A stretch of 34,808 nucleotides of DNA from Nocardioides sp. R-C-SC26 (GCF_021246465.1 NZ_JAHRHK010000011.1:111216-146023); one strand, 5' to 3'. Counted from the first letter of the stretch, positions 9,182-16,221 are shown. Program-made: numbers and translations. The notes: a model not told the origin generated them from the letters alone.

Positions 9182-11593
9182 TCAGCCGCGGATCCGCTCG
9201 GTGCGCAGCAGGTCACGCTCGATCTCCGCGTCGGTCCAGGCGAAGGAGACCCACTTCTCCTGGCTGAACAGGCGTGTCTGGTCGGTGGAGAAGGGCGAGC
9301 GCGGGTTCTCCGACTGGCCGTAGGTCAAGATCGTGCGGGCCGAGACCCGTCCGCCCGACAGGAAGGCGATCGACTGGATGTGCGACGACCCGTAGGTGAT
9401 CGGTCGGAAGAACCGCTTGTTCTGCTTGGTCTTGCGCGCCGCCAGGGCATTGGCGTTGCCCGCCTCGTCACCCATGCCGCCGCCCAGCGGAATCGCGGGC
9501 GCTCCCCGGTCGCCGGCCACCTGCAGCGTGCCCCAGGGCGCGTCGAAGGGGATCTTGCGACGGCGCAGGGAGTCGATCGCCCGCTGCATCGCACGGACGA
9601 CGAGACTGTTGTCCACGTTGAGCCCGCGCGGGGTGTTGAACGGATCGGTGAAGGAGAACGCCTCCTTCCACACCCCGTTGTCGGGCAACCGGGTCAGGAA
9701 GACCTCGAAGATGTGCGTGCCCACCGAGTCGACGTCGGAGCGGCCGTCCCAGCGCTTGAGCACCTCGCACGCCCGCTTCTCCCCCGTCGCCGCGCAGACG
9801 GCGTCCAGGGCGCCGTCCTCGCGCATCACCTCCGCGGCCCGCATCCGGTTCTCGTACTGGTGGGAGGCCAGCGAGGCCGGCGACTCCTTGCCGCCGTCGG
9901 CGAGCTGGTCCATCACGTACTGCGCGACCATGCGGGTGCGCATCGTGCGCGGGCACTGCTCACAGCCGATGATGGTCGGGAAGCCCTCCAGGCGCACCTG
10001 GTCGTTGGGCGTCCAGTAGGAGTCGTTGGCGTTGTGCACCCAGTCGCGACGGACGACGTCGGGCAGGTTGCGCGGTCCGAGGATCCCCGGCCGCTGCGCA
10101 TCCTTGTCAGCACCCCAGGCGCACCGGCCGTCGGCGAACGTCCCGTCGAGGCCGGGCAGACCGGCCACCTGGTCGAGCACGATGCCGATCTCGCTGCGGC
10201 ACAGCGCCTTCATGGAGTTCGTGACGTGCGGGACGACGGAGTGGTCCGCGTAGAGCACGTCGCCGCGCCGGTCGGCAGCGGTCGTGTTGACCCACGGCAT
10301 CCCGCCGCCGGCGTCCTGACGACGCAGCAGATCGCGCACGGTGCGCGCCTTGCCCATGTTCAAGAACGTGTCGATGGTGCGCAGCTGCTCGCCGTTGGCG
10401 TCGCGCAGGGCCCACACGGTGAGCGGCGTCCACCCCATCAGGGTCGCGGCGGAGTCGACGACGTAGCCCACGTCGGTGCGGTAGAGATCCTCGCGAACGG
10501 TGCCGATCGAGCCGTTCTCGCGCTTGACCTTGACCTCGACGACGCGACGCTCGAGCCGCTTCGGACCGCTCGCGGTCAGGTAGAGCGTGGGGTCGACGAG
10601 CAGCTTGTACTCATACGGCGTGAAGCGGTACGCCGTCGACACCGTGTGGCTCCACGCGACGTCGTTGTTGAAGCCGATGTTGACGACCGGCGACCCGATC
10701 AGCGACGCGCCGGCGACGTCGTAGACGCCGGGGATGGTCAGGTGCTGCTGGGTGAAGTGGTAGCGGCCACGCCACGGGAAGTGCGGGTTCCCGAGCAGCA
10801 TCCCCTTGCCGGTCGTCGTCTTGTCACCACCGATCGCCGTGGCGTTCGAGCCGAAGGCGACGTCGGGGCGCAGCGCCGCGCGGATCCGAGCGGCACGTTC
10901 GGGAGTGACGTCGGAGGCCACGCGGGGCAGCGACACCGGCAGGCCGAGGTCGTCGGGGGTGGGGGGCGCCGCGTCGACGATCTCCTTGACGAACGTGCCG
11001 GTGGAGGCGAGCACGTTCGCGGTGTAGACGCCGTACCAGAGGTCCAACGCCGTCACGTTCGGACGCAGGTACCCCGCGCCGGCGCACGCGGGGTCGGTCA
11101 CGCGATTGGCCCGGAGCCACTTGTTCACACCCGCCGCGTACCCGGCGACCATCTGTCGCGCCTGCGTGCCGGGGCCGGCCTTCGACGTCAACAGCTTCTC
11201 GACCACACGGCGGTTGTGGATGTCGGTGACGAGGGTGTCGATCTGCAGGTTCGTGCCGTTCATCGACACGTAGTCGTCGTAGTTGCCGTTGGGCCCGAAC
11301 CAGCGGGAGCGCTGGCCCCGGGCCGTTATCAGGGTGTCGGCGAGGGTGCAGATCGCAGCCTCTGCGGCGGCGTAGCCGCTGCCGAACCCCAGCGAGGGCC
11401 AGTCCTTGGCCGTGATGTGCGGGATGCCGTGCTCGGTCCAGCGAATCGTGGCGTCATAGCGCGATGCCCGCGCGGCCGGGGCGGCCGTGGTCACGGTCTC
11501 CTCGGCGGCCACGGACGACGACGGCAGCACGGCGGCGACGGGGAGCATCGCCAGCGCCAGGGCAGGGAGCAGTGCACGAGAACGACGGAGCAT
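9182..11593 (-). CDS. Secreted penicillin acylase family Ntn hydrolase
   Basis: This is an 803-residue member of the family that includes penicillin G acylase and acyl-homoserine-lactone acylases (PvdQ, QuiP). The N-terminus (MLRRSRALLPALALAMLPVA) is a signal peptide ending near the VAA site at about 29-31. Family members cut themselves into alpha and beta chains, and the first beta residue is the nucleophile. Here it is Ser249 in FGS-NATAIGGDK, preceded by Gly. NNDVAWSHT, matching the family's conserved 'N-x-x-x-A-W' segment, lies about 50 residues later. The length suits the family. The substrate (beta-lactam, acyl-homoserine lactone or another N-acyl amide) cannot be read from sequence. 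The start sits after a weak AAGGGG. The gene stands alone, convergent with the DUF732 gene and about 70 bp downstream of the GroES-like gene. Confidence 0.9.
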   Translation of the reverse strand: MLRRSRALLPALALAMLPVAAVLPSSSVAAEETVTTAAPAARASRYDATIRWTEHGIPHITAKDWPSLGFGSGYAAAEAAICTLADTLITARGQRSRWFGPNGNYDDYVSMNGTNLQIDTLVTDIHNRRVVEKLLTSKAGPGTQARQMVAGYAAGVNKWLRANRVTDPACAGAGYLRPNVTALDLWYGVYTANVLASTGTFVKEIVDAAPPTPDDLGLPVSLPRVASDVTPERAARIRAALRPDVAFGSNATAIGGDKTTTGKGMLLGNPHFPWRGRYHFTQQHLTIPGVYDVAGASLIGSPVVNIGFNNDVAWSHTVSTAYRFTPYEYKLLVDPTLYLTASGPKRLERRVVEVKVKRENGSIGTVREDLYRTDVGYVVDSAATLMGWTPLTVWALRDANGEQLRTIDTFLNMGKARTVRDLLRRQDAGGGMPWVNTTAADRRGDVLYADHSVVPHVTNSMKALCRSEIGIVLDQVAGLPGLDGTFADGRCAWGADKDAQRPGILGPRNLPDVVRRDWVHNANDSYWTPNDQVRLEGFPTIIGCEQCPRTMRTRMVAQYVMDQLADGGKESPASLASHQYENRMRAAEVMREDGALDAVCAATGEKRACEVLKRWDGRSDVDSVGTHIFEVFLTRLPDNGVWKEAFSFTDPFNTPRGLNVDNSLVVRAMQRAIDSLRRRKIPFDAPWGTLQVAGDRGAPAIPLGGGMGDEAGNANALAARKTKQNKRFFRPITYGSSHIQSIAFLSGGRVSARTILTYGQSENPRSPFSTDQTRLFSQEKWVSFAWTDAEIERDLLRTERIRG

Positions 11594-11660
11594 GCCCCTT
11601 CAACGGGCGACAGTGACGTGCGTTACGTCCTGTCGGCGAGGCCGGTCGGATCGTCGGCGT

Positions 11661-11984
11661 TCAGAGGTAGAGGCCGGCCGTCTCGTCGCTGAGCCGGTCG
11701 GCGGCGACGGCGTGCACGTCTCGCTCGCGCATGACGACGTAGACGTCACCGTGCACCTCGACCTCGGCCTTGTCCTCGGGGTCGAAGAGCACCCGGTCGC
11801 CGGTCTCGACGGCGCGGGCATGCGGGCCGACGGCCGCGACGCGCGCCCAGGCGAGGCGGCGCGCGCCCATGGCCGCCGTCGCGGGGATCACGATGCCGCC
11901 GGAGGATCGACGCTCGCCGGCATCGGTGTCGATCTCGCACAGGATGCGGTCGTGCAGCATCTTGATCGGCTGCTTCTCAGACAT
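11661..11984 (-). CDS. GroES (Cpn10)-like protein
   Basis: This is a 107-residue member of the GroES fold family. The mobile-loop segment is recognisable as SSGGIVIPATA (canonical GG-I-V-[IL]-P), and the C-terminal half (GDRVLFDPEDKAEVEVHGDVYVVMRERDV, split at residue 14 of that stretch in the family alignment) follows the GroES 'GD-x-V ... E-Y-x-x-x-x-x-x-D-V' pattern. No groEL lies nearby, so it is probably a paralogue rather than the main cochaperonin. The ATG at 11984 is chosen because GAGG precedes it by about eight bases and the GroES fold starts there; longer starts add only a low-complexity stretch overlapping the upstream gene. It lies 22 bp after the DUF3618 gene, and the two likely form one transcript. 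Confidence 0.85.
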   Translation of the reverse strand: MSEKQPIKMLHDRILCEIDTDAGERRSSGGIVIPATAAMGARRLAWARVAAVGPHARAVETGDRVLFDPEDKAEVEVHGDVYVVMRERDVHAVAADRLSDETAGLYL

Positions 11985-12006
11985 GCGGGCGCCTCGAGAC
12001 AGCAGC

Positions 12007-12255
12007 TCAGCGGGCGACGCGGCGCACGACGACGAGCAACGCCACCGTGCCCAGTACACCGCCGGCGACCTTGAGGATGTTGTCCGTGCGCGGCTCGCCG
12101 GTCGAGGCATCGACGAAGTAGGCCTTGATGGCGGCGACCTCGCGACCCACGATCGTCTTGGGATGCGAGCGATACAGCAACTGGTCGATGGTGCCGGCGA
12201 GGCGCTCGCGGGTCTCTTCGATCTCGCGCTCGAGGTCGGACAGCTCGTTGCTCAC
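12007..12255 (-). CDS. DUF3618 domain small membrane protein
   Basis: This is an 82-residue protein. Residues 1-30 form a charged helix (DLEREIEETRERLAGTIDQL) typical of DUF3618, and a transmembrane helix (residues about 62-78, GGVLGTVALLVVVRRV) closes the protein. The molecular role of the family is unknown; it is widespread in actinobacteria. The GTG start is supported by TAGCCT six bases upstream, a leaderless arrangement. It precedes the GroES-like gene by 22 bp and lies 34 bp after cbiO on the same strand, but its own promoter suggests separate transcription. Confidence 0.85.
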   Translation of the reverse strand: MSNELSDLEREIEETRERLAGTIDQLLYRSHPKTIVGREVAAIKAYFVDASTGEPRTDNILKVAGGVLGTVALLVVVRRVAR

Positions 12256-12261
12256 CCGGGC

Positions 12262-12267
12262 AGGCTA
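12262..12267 (-). promoter_or_regulatory. -10 box TAGCCT of the DUF3618/GroES-like unit
   Basis: On the minus strand TAGCCT is followed by six bases and then the GTG at 12255. This is the spacing expected for a leaderless transcript, and no Shine-Dalgarno sequence precedes the GTG. Confidence 0.55.
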
Positions 12268-12289
12268 CCAATGGGCTGCGCCGCAGGCC

Positions 12290-13087
12290 CTACCCGTTCG
12301 GGCGCACGACCCGCGGATCGAATCCGACCGGGAGCTCGAGGCGGTGGGCGCGCATCGACGCCTCGTCGGTGAGGACGTCCACCGTGGGTCCGTCGACGAC
12401 CACCCGCCCCTCACCCAGGACGACTGCGCGTGGGCAGAGCTCCAGGGCGTAGGGGAGGTCGTGCGTCACCATCAGCACCGTGACGTCGAGCGCGCGCAGC
12501 ACGTCCGCGAGCTCACGCCGTGACGCCGGGTCGAGGTTCGACGACGGCTCGTCGAGCACCAGGATCTCCGGTTCCATCGCCAGCACCGTCGCCACGGCGA
12601 CCCGACGTCGCTGGCCGAAGGAGAGGTGGTGGGGCGGACGGTCGGCGAAGTCGGCCATGCCGACCTGGTCCAGCGCCTGCATCACCCGCGTCTCCAGCTC
12701 GGCACCGCGGACGCCCAGGTTGCGCGGCCCGAACGCGACGTCGGCACGGACGGTGCCCATGAAGAGCTGGTCGTCGGGATCTTGGAAGACCACGCCGACG
12801 CGACGTCGTATCTCGGCGAGGTTCGCCTTCTCGACAGCGAGCCCGCCGACGCGGACGCTGCCGGCCACGGCCTCGATGATCCCGTTCAGGTGCAGCACCA
12901 ACGTGGTCTTGCCCGCGCCGTTCGGGCCGAGCAGGGCGACCCGCTCACCGCGCCCGATCCGCAGGTCGACGCCGGAGAGCGCTCGATGGCCGTCGGGATA
13001 GGCGTAGGCCAGCCCCGCGATCTCGAGCACCGGTTCCGCGTTGGCTCCGTCGGGGAACGGCGGGGTCGTCGGAGGTCGGGGGTTCAC
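12290..13087 (-). CDS. cbiO: Energy-coupling factor ATPase of a nickel/cobalt transporter
   Basis: This is a 265-residue ABC ATPase of the ECF type. It has Walker A GPNGAGKTT, a Q-loop in VVFQDPDDQLF (the QDPDDQ form is characteristic of ECF/CbiO ATPases), signature LSFGQRRRVAVA, Walker B ILVLDEPSSNLDP and the switch histidine in VTHDLPYAL. It powers metal import together with CbiQ and CbiM at the inner face of the membrane. The GTG at 13087 overlaps the cbiQ stop codon by four bases (GTGA), and GGGAGG lies eight bases upstream, so translation is coupled. The frame is open far upstream, but that extension is the antisense-like shadow of cbiQ. It is the last gene of the cbiM-PDGLE-cbiQ-cbiO unit. 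Confidence 0.93.
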   Translation of the reverse strand: MNPRPPTTPPFPDGANAEPVLEIAGLAYAYPDGHRALSGVDLRIGRGERVALLGPNGAGKTTLVLHLNGIIEAVAGSVRVGGLAVEKANLAEIRRRVGVVFQDPDDQLFMGTVRADVAFGPRNLGVRGAELETRVMQALDQVGMADFADRPPHHLSFGQRRRVAVATVLAMEPEILVLDEPSSNLDPASRRELADVLRALDVTVLMVTHDLPYALELCPRAVVLGEGRVVVDGPTVDVLTDEASMRAHRLELPVGFDPRVVRPNG

Positions 13088-13764
13088 GACGGCATCCTCC
13101 CGCTCTGGGCGCCGGTGTAGCCGCGCGAGAGCATGGCGACGTGCACGCGCTCGCCGCGCTCGTAGCACCGGATGAAGAGCGCACCGAGAGACCTGGCCAG
13201 CGCCGGCCAGTGCCGCGGGTTCCGCGGCTCGCAGCCCCGTGAGCGCATGGCGATGAGCATCCGCCCGTACTCGGTGAGCACCACCTCGAGGTAGCGCAAC
13301 ATGAAGCTCATGATCTCCACCAGCAGGCTCGGCACCCGGAGCCGGGCCAGCGCATCGATGATCTGGGTCGAGGTCGTGGTCGCGGCGAAGGTGAGCGAGG
13401 CGAGCACACCGAGGGTGCCCTTGGTGATCAGCGCGGCGCCGGCTTCGATGCCGGGCTCGGACAGCGTCAGCCCGGCGATCTCGACGAACGGCCCGTGCCC
13501 GAGCACCGGCATCAGCAGCGCGAAGACGACGAAGGGGGTCTCCACGAGCATCCGTGGCGCGAGATAGCGGGCCGGGACACGCGAGAGCGCGATCACGCTC
13601 GCGAGGACGAGCGCGTAGCCGGCGTAGGCCCACCAGAGCCCGCGTGGCGTCGCGACGACGGTCAGGGTGAAGGCGAGCAGCGCCAGCAGTTTCAGATGTG
13701 CCGGGGCGCGGTGGAGCGGTGAGTGGGCGTGGAAGTGGAACAGATGCCCGTGCGCGGCCCCCAC
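13084..13764 (-). CDS. cbiQ: ECF transporter transmembrane (T) component CbiQ
   Basis: This is a 226-residue membrane protein with about five hydrophobic helices. Two cytoplasmic Arg-Gly motifs (MRSRG near residue 180 and MLSRGYTG near the C-terminus) are the EcfT signatures that couple to the ATPases. The N-terminus carries His-rich HGHLFHFHAHSPLHR, common in metal-type CbiQ. The GTG at 13764 is preceded by GAGAGGGG and directly follows the PDGLE gene (32 bp gap). Without this start the frame continues upstream into arginine-rich shadow sequence. It works with CbiM (specificity) and CbiO (energy). Confidence 0.9.
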   Translation of the reverse strand: MGAAHGHLFHFHAHSPLHRAPAHLKLLALLAFTLTVVATPRGLWWAYAGYALVLASVIALSRVPARYLAPRMLVETPFVVFALLMPVLGHGPFVEIAGLTLSEPGIEAGAALITKGTLGVLASLTFAATTTSTQIIDALARLRVPSLLVEIMSFMLRYLEVVLTEYGRMLIAMRSRGCEPRNPRHWPALARSLGALFIRCYERGERVHVAMLSRGYTGAQSGRMPS

Positions 13765-13796
13765 GTCACCCCTCTCTGGTCGGACGGACCTGCGGT

Positions 13797-14129
13797 TCAG
13801 GCAGCGGCGTCGACGGGGGCGTGCGTGCCACGTCGTCGCACCGCGTAGGCGATGCCGCCCGTGACGACCAGGACCAGCAGGGTGCCGAGGATTCCTGGAA
13901 TCGCGACGCTCGCGCGTTCGTTGTCGACGCCCGAGGTGCCGTAGTCGGCGAACGGGCTGTCCGCTACCGCGGAGTCCTCCGCAGCGTGCAGGAAGCCGGT
14001 CTTCTCCGCGACGAACTCCAGCCCGTCGGGATGACTGCTCGCGTAGTAGGAGGCGACACCGGCGACCAGCAGCGCGACCAGGAGGAAGGCGGCGAAGAAG
14101 CGCCGGTTGGACGACGTCGTGGCGCTCAT
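13797..14129 (-). CDS. PDGLE-domain small component of the nickel/cobalt ECF transporter (CbiN/NikN-like)
   Basis: This is a 110-residue protein with two transmembrane helices (about 10-28 and 82-100) and an outer loop that begins SSHPDGLEFVAEKTGF, the PDGLE motif that names the domain. In nickel and cobalt ECF systems this protein, or the CbiN equivalent, is the small extra subunit needed for metal loading of CbiM. Its ATG overlaps the cbiM stop by four bases (ATGA), so the two are translationally coupled. Whether the system prefers nickel or cobalt is not decided by this subunit. Confidence 0.88.
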   Translation of the reverse strand: MSATTSSNRRFFAAFLLVALLVAGVASYYASSHPDGLEFVAEKTGFLHAAEDSAVADSPFADYGTSGVDNERASVAIPGILGTLLVLVVTGGIAYAVRRRGTHAPVDAAA

Positions 14130-14815
14130 GCGGCCACCTCCTCGCGCAGTGCGGCGGTCCGCGCGGCGACGAGCCGCCGGGCACCGTAGACCAGGTCGGG
14201 CCGCGTGCTGACCACAGCACTCACGACGAGTCCGGTGACGGCCGCCTCACCGATGCCGATCAGCACGTGCCAGCCGAGCATCGCGGTGAGCACGTCGGCC
14301 AGATCGACCGGCGCCTGGCCGCCGATCGCGAAGAGCCCCGTGAACACCGCGGCGGCCGCGGGCACCGACAGCAGTGCTGCGACGGCCGCGGAGATCGGGA
14401 TCATCGACAGCCTCTGCGGCAGGACGCGGCGCAGGACCACGAAGACGGCCCAGCCGACACCGGCGGTCACCACGCCGATGAGCACGATGTTGGTGCCCAG
14501 GGCCGTGAGCCCGCCGTCGGCCATCACCAGCGCCTGGACGGCGAGCACGACCGAGACGCACAGCACCGCCGTCCACGGGCCGACGAGCACGGCCGCGAGT
14601 GCGCCGCCCATCAGGTGCCCGGAGGTGCCGGCACCCACGGGGAAGTTCACCATCTGCGCGGCGAACACGAACGCCGCGACCAGACCCGCCAGGGGTGCCG
14701 TCCGGTCGTCGAGTTCGCGCCTGGCACGCTGCAGGGCGACGCCCACGGCGACGGCGGCCACGGCACCGGTAGCGATCGACGTCGGTGCGTCGAGGAATCC
14801 GTCGGGGACGTGCAT
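14126..14815 (-). CDS. cbiM: Nickel/cobalt ECF transporter substrate-binding (S) component CbiM
   Basis: This is a 229-residue membrane protein with about seven hydrophobic helices. It begins MHVPDGFLD. In CbiM/NikM the mature N-terminal Met-His pair enters the protein and ligates the metal, so the start must be the ATG at 14815, not the GTG nine bases earlier. A -10 box TAGGGT ends seven bases before this ATG, giving a leaderless message. Further conserved parts include PVGAGTSGHLMGG (metal-site histidine) and GWHVLIGIGEAAVTG. It heads the unit cbiM-PDGLE-cbiQ-cbiO. No cobalamin riboswitch fits in the 50 bp upstream. Instead a Nur-like box is present, which favours nickel as the substrate. 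Confidence 0.93.
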   Translation of the reverse strand: MHVPDGFLDAPTSIATGAVAAVAVGVALQRARRELDDRTAPLAGLVAAFVFAAQMVNFPVGAGTSGHLMGGALAAVLVGPWTAVLCVSVVLAVQALVMADGGLTALGTNIVLIGVVTAGVGWAVFVVLRRVLPQRLSMIPISAAVAALLSVPAAAAVFTGLFAIGGQAPVDLADVLTAMLGWHVLIGIGEAAVTGLVVSAVVSTRPDLVYGARRLVAARTAALREEVAA

Positions 14816-14822
14816 GCCGAGC

Positions 14823-14832
14823 ACCCTACGCT
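14823..14832. promoter_or_regulatory. Overlapping divergent -10 boxes of cbiM and bcp
   Basis: The minus-strand -10 box of cbiM is TAGGGT (14828 to 14823). A plus-strand TACGCT at 14827-14832 could be the -10 box of bcp. The two hexamers share the TA step at 14827-14828, so RNA polymerase could hardly occupy both promoters at once. The cbiM box is the better supported of the two because its distance to the ATG fits a leaderless start. Confidence 0.45.
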
Positions 14833-14833
14833 G

Positions 14834-14850
14834 TTGCGAATTACTTGCAT
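14834..14850. promoter_or_regulatory. Nur-box-like operator TTGCGA-N5-TTGCAT
   Basis: The 17-bp sequence has the form TTGCNA-N5-TTGCAN, close to the binding consensus published for Streptomyces Nur, the nickel-responsive Fur-family repressor (tTGCaa-N5-ttGCAA). It lies between the -10 and -35 of cbiM and just downstream of the candidate bcp -10 box. Nickel-bound Nur there would block the transporter and possibly bcp. Identification rests on motif match and gene context only. Confidence 0.55.
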
Positions 14851-14865
14851 GAAGGAGACCCGTCC

Positions 14866-15351
14866 ATGAGCACCGCCCCCCGCCTCTCCCCCGGAGACAT
14901 CGCTCCGGAGTTCACCCTGACCTCCGACACCGGCGAGCAGGTCTCACTGGCCGACCTGCGCAGTAGCACCGGTCGCGGAGTGATCGTGTACTTCTACCCG
15001 GCTGCGATGACGCCGGGCTGCACCAAGCAGGCCTGCGACTTCACCGAGTCGCTCGCCTCGTTGCAGGCGGCGGGCTACGAGGTCGTCGGCATCTCGCCGG
15101 ACAAGCCGGAGAAGCTGGCGAAGTTCCGCGAGCGCGACGCCCTGACGATCTCCCTGCTGTCGGATCCCGACAAGGAGGTCCTGGAGGCCTACGGAGCCTT
15201 CGGGGAGAAGAAGCTCTACGGCAAGGTCGTGGTCGGCGTCATCCGCTCCACCATCGTCGTCGACGCCGAGGGCGCCGTCGTCGTCGCCCAGTACAACGTC
15301 AAGGCGACCGGACACGTGGCCAAGCTGCGTCGCGACCTCGGCCTGGACTGA
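14866..15351 (+). CDS. bcp: Thioredoxin-dependent peroxiredoxin, BCP/PrxQ type
   Basis: This is a 161-residue cytosolic peroxiredoxin that reduces hydrogen peroxide and alkyl hydroperoxides. The active-site segment is PAAMTPGCTKQACDF, with peroxidatic Cys52 and resolving Cys57 five residues later, the intramolecular pair typical of PrxQ. The rest (GDIAPEFTL, GVIVYFYP, VVGISPDKPEKLAKF, AYGAFGEKKLYGK) follows the family over its full usual length. GAAGGAG lies eight bases before the ATG at 14866. It is divergent from cbiM across 50 bp, with a Nur-like box overlapping its probable 5' leader. A small hairpin follows, then tRNA-Leu. Confidence 0.95.
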   Translation: MSTAPRLSPGDIAPEFTLTSDTGEQVSLADLRSSTGRGVIVYFYPAAMTPGCTKQACDFTESLASLQAAGYEVVGISPDKPEKLAKFRERDALTISLLSDPDKEVLEAYGAFGEKKLYGKVVVGVIRSTIVVDAEGAVVVAQYNVKATGHVAKLRRDLGLD

Positions 15352-15374
15352 ACGTCGTCGCCGACCACCGCTCC

Positions 15375-15391
15375 GGCCGACGACGTCGGCC
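15375..15391 (+). terminator. Hairpin after bcp
   Basis: GGCCGAC at 15375-15381 pairs with GTCGGCC at 15385-15391 across a 3-base loop, 24 bases past the bcp stop codon and before tRNA-Leu. No T-run follows. Confidence 0.4.
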
Positions 15392-15422
15392 TGCGAAACT
15401 CAGCCTGCGACAGTGCACCTGG

Positions 15423-15504
15423 GCCGGAGTGGTGGAATTGGCAGACACGCAGGATTTAGGTTCCTGTGCCTTCGGGTGTGCGGGTTCGAGTCCCGCCTCC
15501 GGCA
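15423..15504 (+). tRNA. tRNA-Leu, anticodon UAG
   Basis: The acceptor stem GCCGGAG (15423-15429) pairs with CTCCGGC (15497-15503), with discriminator A at 15504. The D-arm (TGGTGGAATTGGCAGACA) is present. The anticodon stem CAGGA/TCCTG encloses TTTAGGT, with TAG at 15457-15459. A short variable arm (class II, as expected for leucine) and the T-arm CGGGTTCGAGTCCCG complete the 82-base gene. CCA is not encoded (CCG follows the A), so it is added after transcription. Confidence 0.97.
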
Positions 15505-15512
15505 CCGATCTC

Positions 15513-15548
15513 GCGTTGACCCGTCTTGAAGTAAAGACGGGTCAACGC
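15513..15548. terminator. Perfect 15-bp hairpin between tRNA-Leu and rdgB
   Basis: The arms at 15513-15527 (GCGTTGACCCGTCTT) and 15534-15548 are exact complements around a 6-base loop. It lies eight bases after the tRNA and contains the rdgB stop codon (15544 to 15542). It can serve as a shared terminator for convergent transcription. There is no T-run on either side. Confidence 0.65.
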
Positions 15549-16153
15549 AGGGCGACGGCGAGCTGGGGTGCGGGGGCACGCAGTGCCCGGCCGCGGTGGG
15601 GGATCGCGTCCTTCTCCTCGCGCGTCAGCTCTGCGGTCGTGCGGCCGGGGAGGTCGTCGGCCTCGAAGAGGACGTCGTAGCCGAAGCCGCCGTCGCCCCG
15701 CACCTCGCGGATGACGCGACCGTCCATGCGCCCCTCGACCAGCAGCTCCTGGCCGTCGGGCGTCAGACACACGATGGCGCACACGAAGTAGGCATCACGT
15801 CGCTCGTCGGGGACGTCGTCGAGCTGGTCGAGCAGGAGCCTGTTGTTGCGCTCGTCGCTCTTGGGCTGCCCCGACCAGCGGGCCGACAGCACGCCCGGCA
15901 TCCCGTTCAGCGCCGCGACGCAGAGCCCGCTGTCGTCGGCGATGGTGGCGAGCCCGGTCGCGGCGACACCGGCCTGAGCCTTGAGGCGGGCGTTGCCCTC
16001 GAAGGTCGGAGCGTCCTCGACCGGTTCGGCGTAGGCAGGCACGTCGTCGAGGCCGACGATCTCGATACCGGGCAGATGGTCGGCCAGGATCCGCTCCAGC
16101 TCGGCGAGCTTCTTGGCGTTGCGGGAGGCGAGGTGAAGTCGGAGATCGGCCAC
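15542..16153 (-). CDS. rdgB: XTP/dITP pyrophosphatase (HAM1/RdgB family)
   Basis: This 203-residue cytosolic enzyme hydrolyses non-canonical purine nucleoside triphosphates (XTP, ITP, dITP) to the monophosphates, cleaning the nucleotide pool. Visible family motifs are ASRNAKKLAEL (residues 9-19), TFEGNARLKA (50-59), IADDSGLCV (71-79, with the acidic catalytic pair), PGVLSARWSG, GDGGFGYDVLF and HRGRAL near the end. The start is GTG at 16153, six bases after the -10 box TAGCCT, so it is probably leaderless. The tail (after HRGRAL) runs into the hairpin shared with tRNA-Leu. In many actinobacteria this gene sits directly beside rph; here two paralogous ABC cassettes and a two-component pair lie between them. 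Confidence 0.95.
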   Translation of the reverse strand: MADLRLHLASRNAKKLAELERILADHLPGIEIVGLDDVPAYAEPVEDAPTFEGNARLKAQAGVAATGLATIADDSGLCVAALNGMPGVLSARWSGQPKSDERNNRLLLDQLDDVPDERRDAYFVCAIVCLTPDGQELLVEGRMDGRVIREVRGDGGFGYDVLFEADDLPGRTTAELTREEKDAIPHRGRALRAPAPQLAVALR

Positions 16154-16159
16154 GCGTGC

Positions 16160-16165
16160 AGGCTA
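16160..16165 (-). promoter_or_regulatory. -10 box TAGCCT of rdgB
   Basis: The minus-strand TAGCCT is followed by six bases and the GTG start of rdgB. The tandem CGATCCGG array begins three bases upstream and therefore occupies the -35 region. Confidence 0.55.
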
Positions 16166-16167
16166 GG

Positions 16168-16212
16168 CGATCCGGCGATCCGGCGATCCGGCGATCCGGC
16201 GATCCGGCGATC
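16168..16212. repeat. Tandem repeat (CGATCCGG) x 5.6
   Basis: Five exact copies of the 8-bp unit CGATCCGG (16168-16207) and a partial sixth (CGATC) lie directly upstream of the rdgB -10 box and 10 bases from the terminator of the next gene. The array is non-coding. A short perfect repeat like this is prone to slippage. Confidence 0.95.
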
Positions 16213-16221
16213 ATGACGCCG

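Noticed and set aside
13088..13633. Apparent 180-residue N-terminal extension of cbiO
   Set aside because: It is arginine-rich sequence read in a second frame of cbiQ. The true start is the GTG overlapping the cbiQ stop, with GGGAGG upstream.
14816..14865. Cobalamin or NiCo riboswitch in front of cbiM
   Set aside because: Only 50 bases separate cbiM from bcp and the cbiM message is probably leaderless, so there is no room for a riboswitch.
15423..15548. Integrated element at tRNA-Leu
   Set aside because: No integrase and no repeated tRNA 3' end are found in the window; both sides hold ordinary core genes.
16168..16212. CRISPR-like array near rdgB
   Set aside because: The repeats are 8 bp and contiguous, with no spacers. 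It is a simple tandem repeat.
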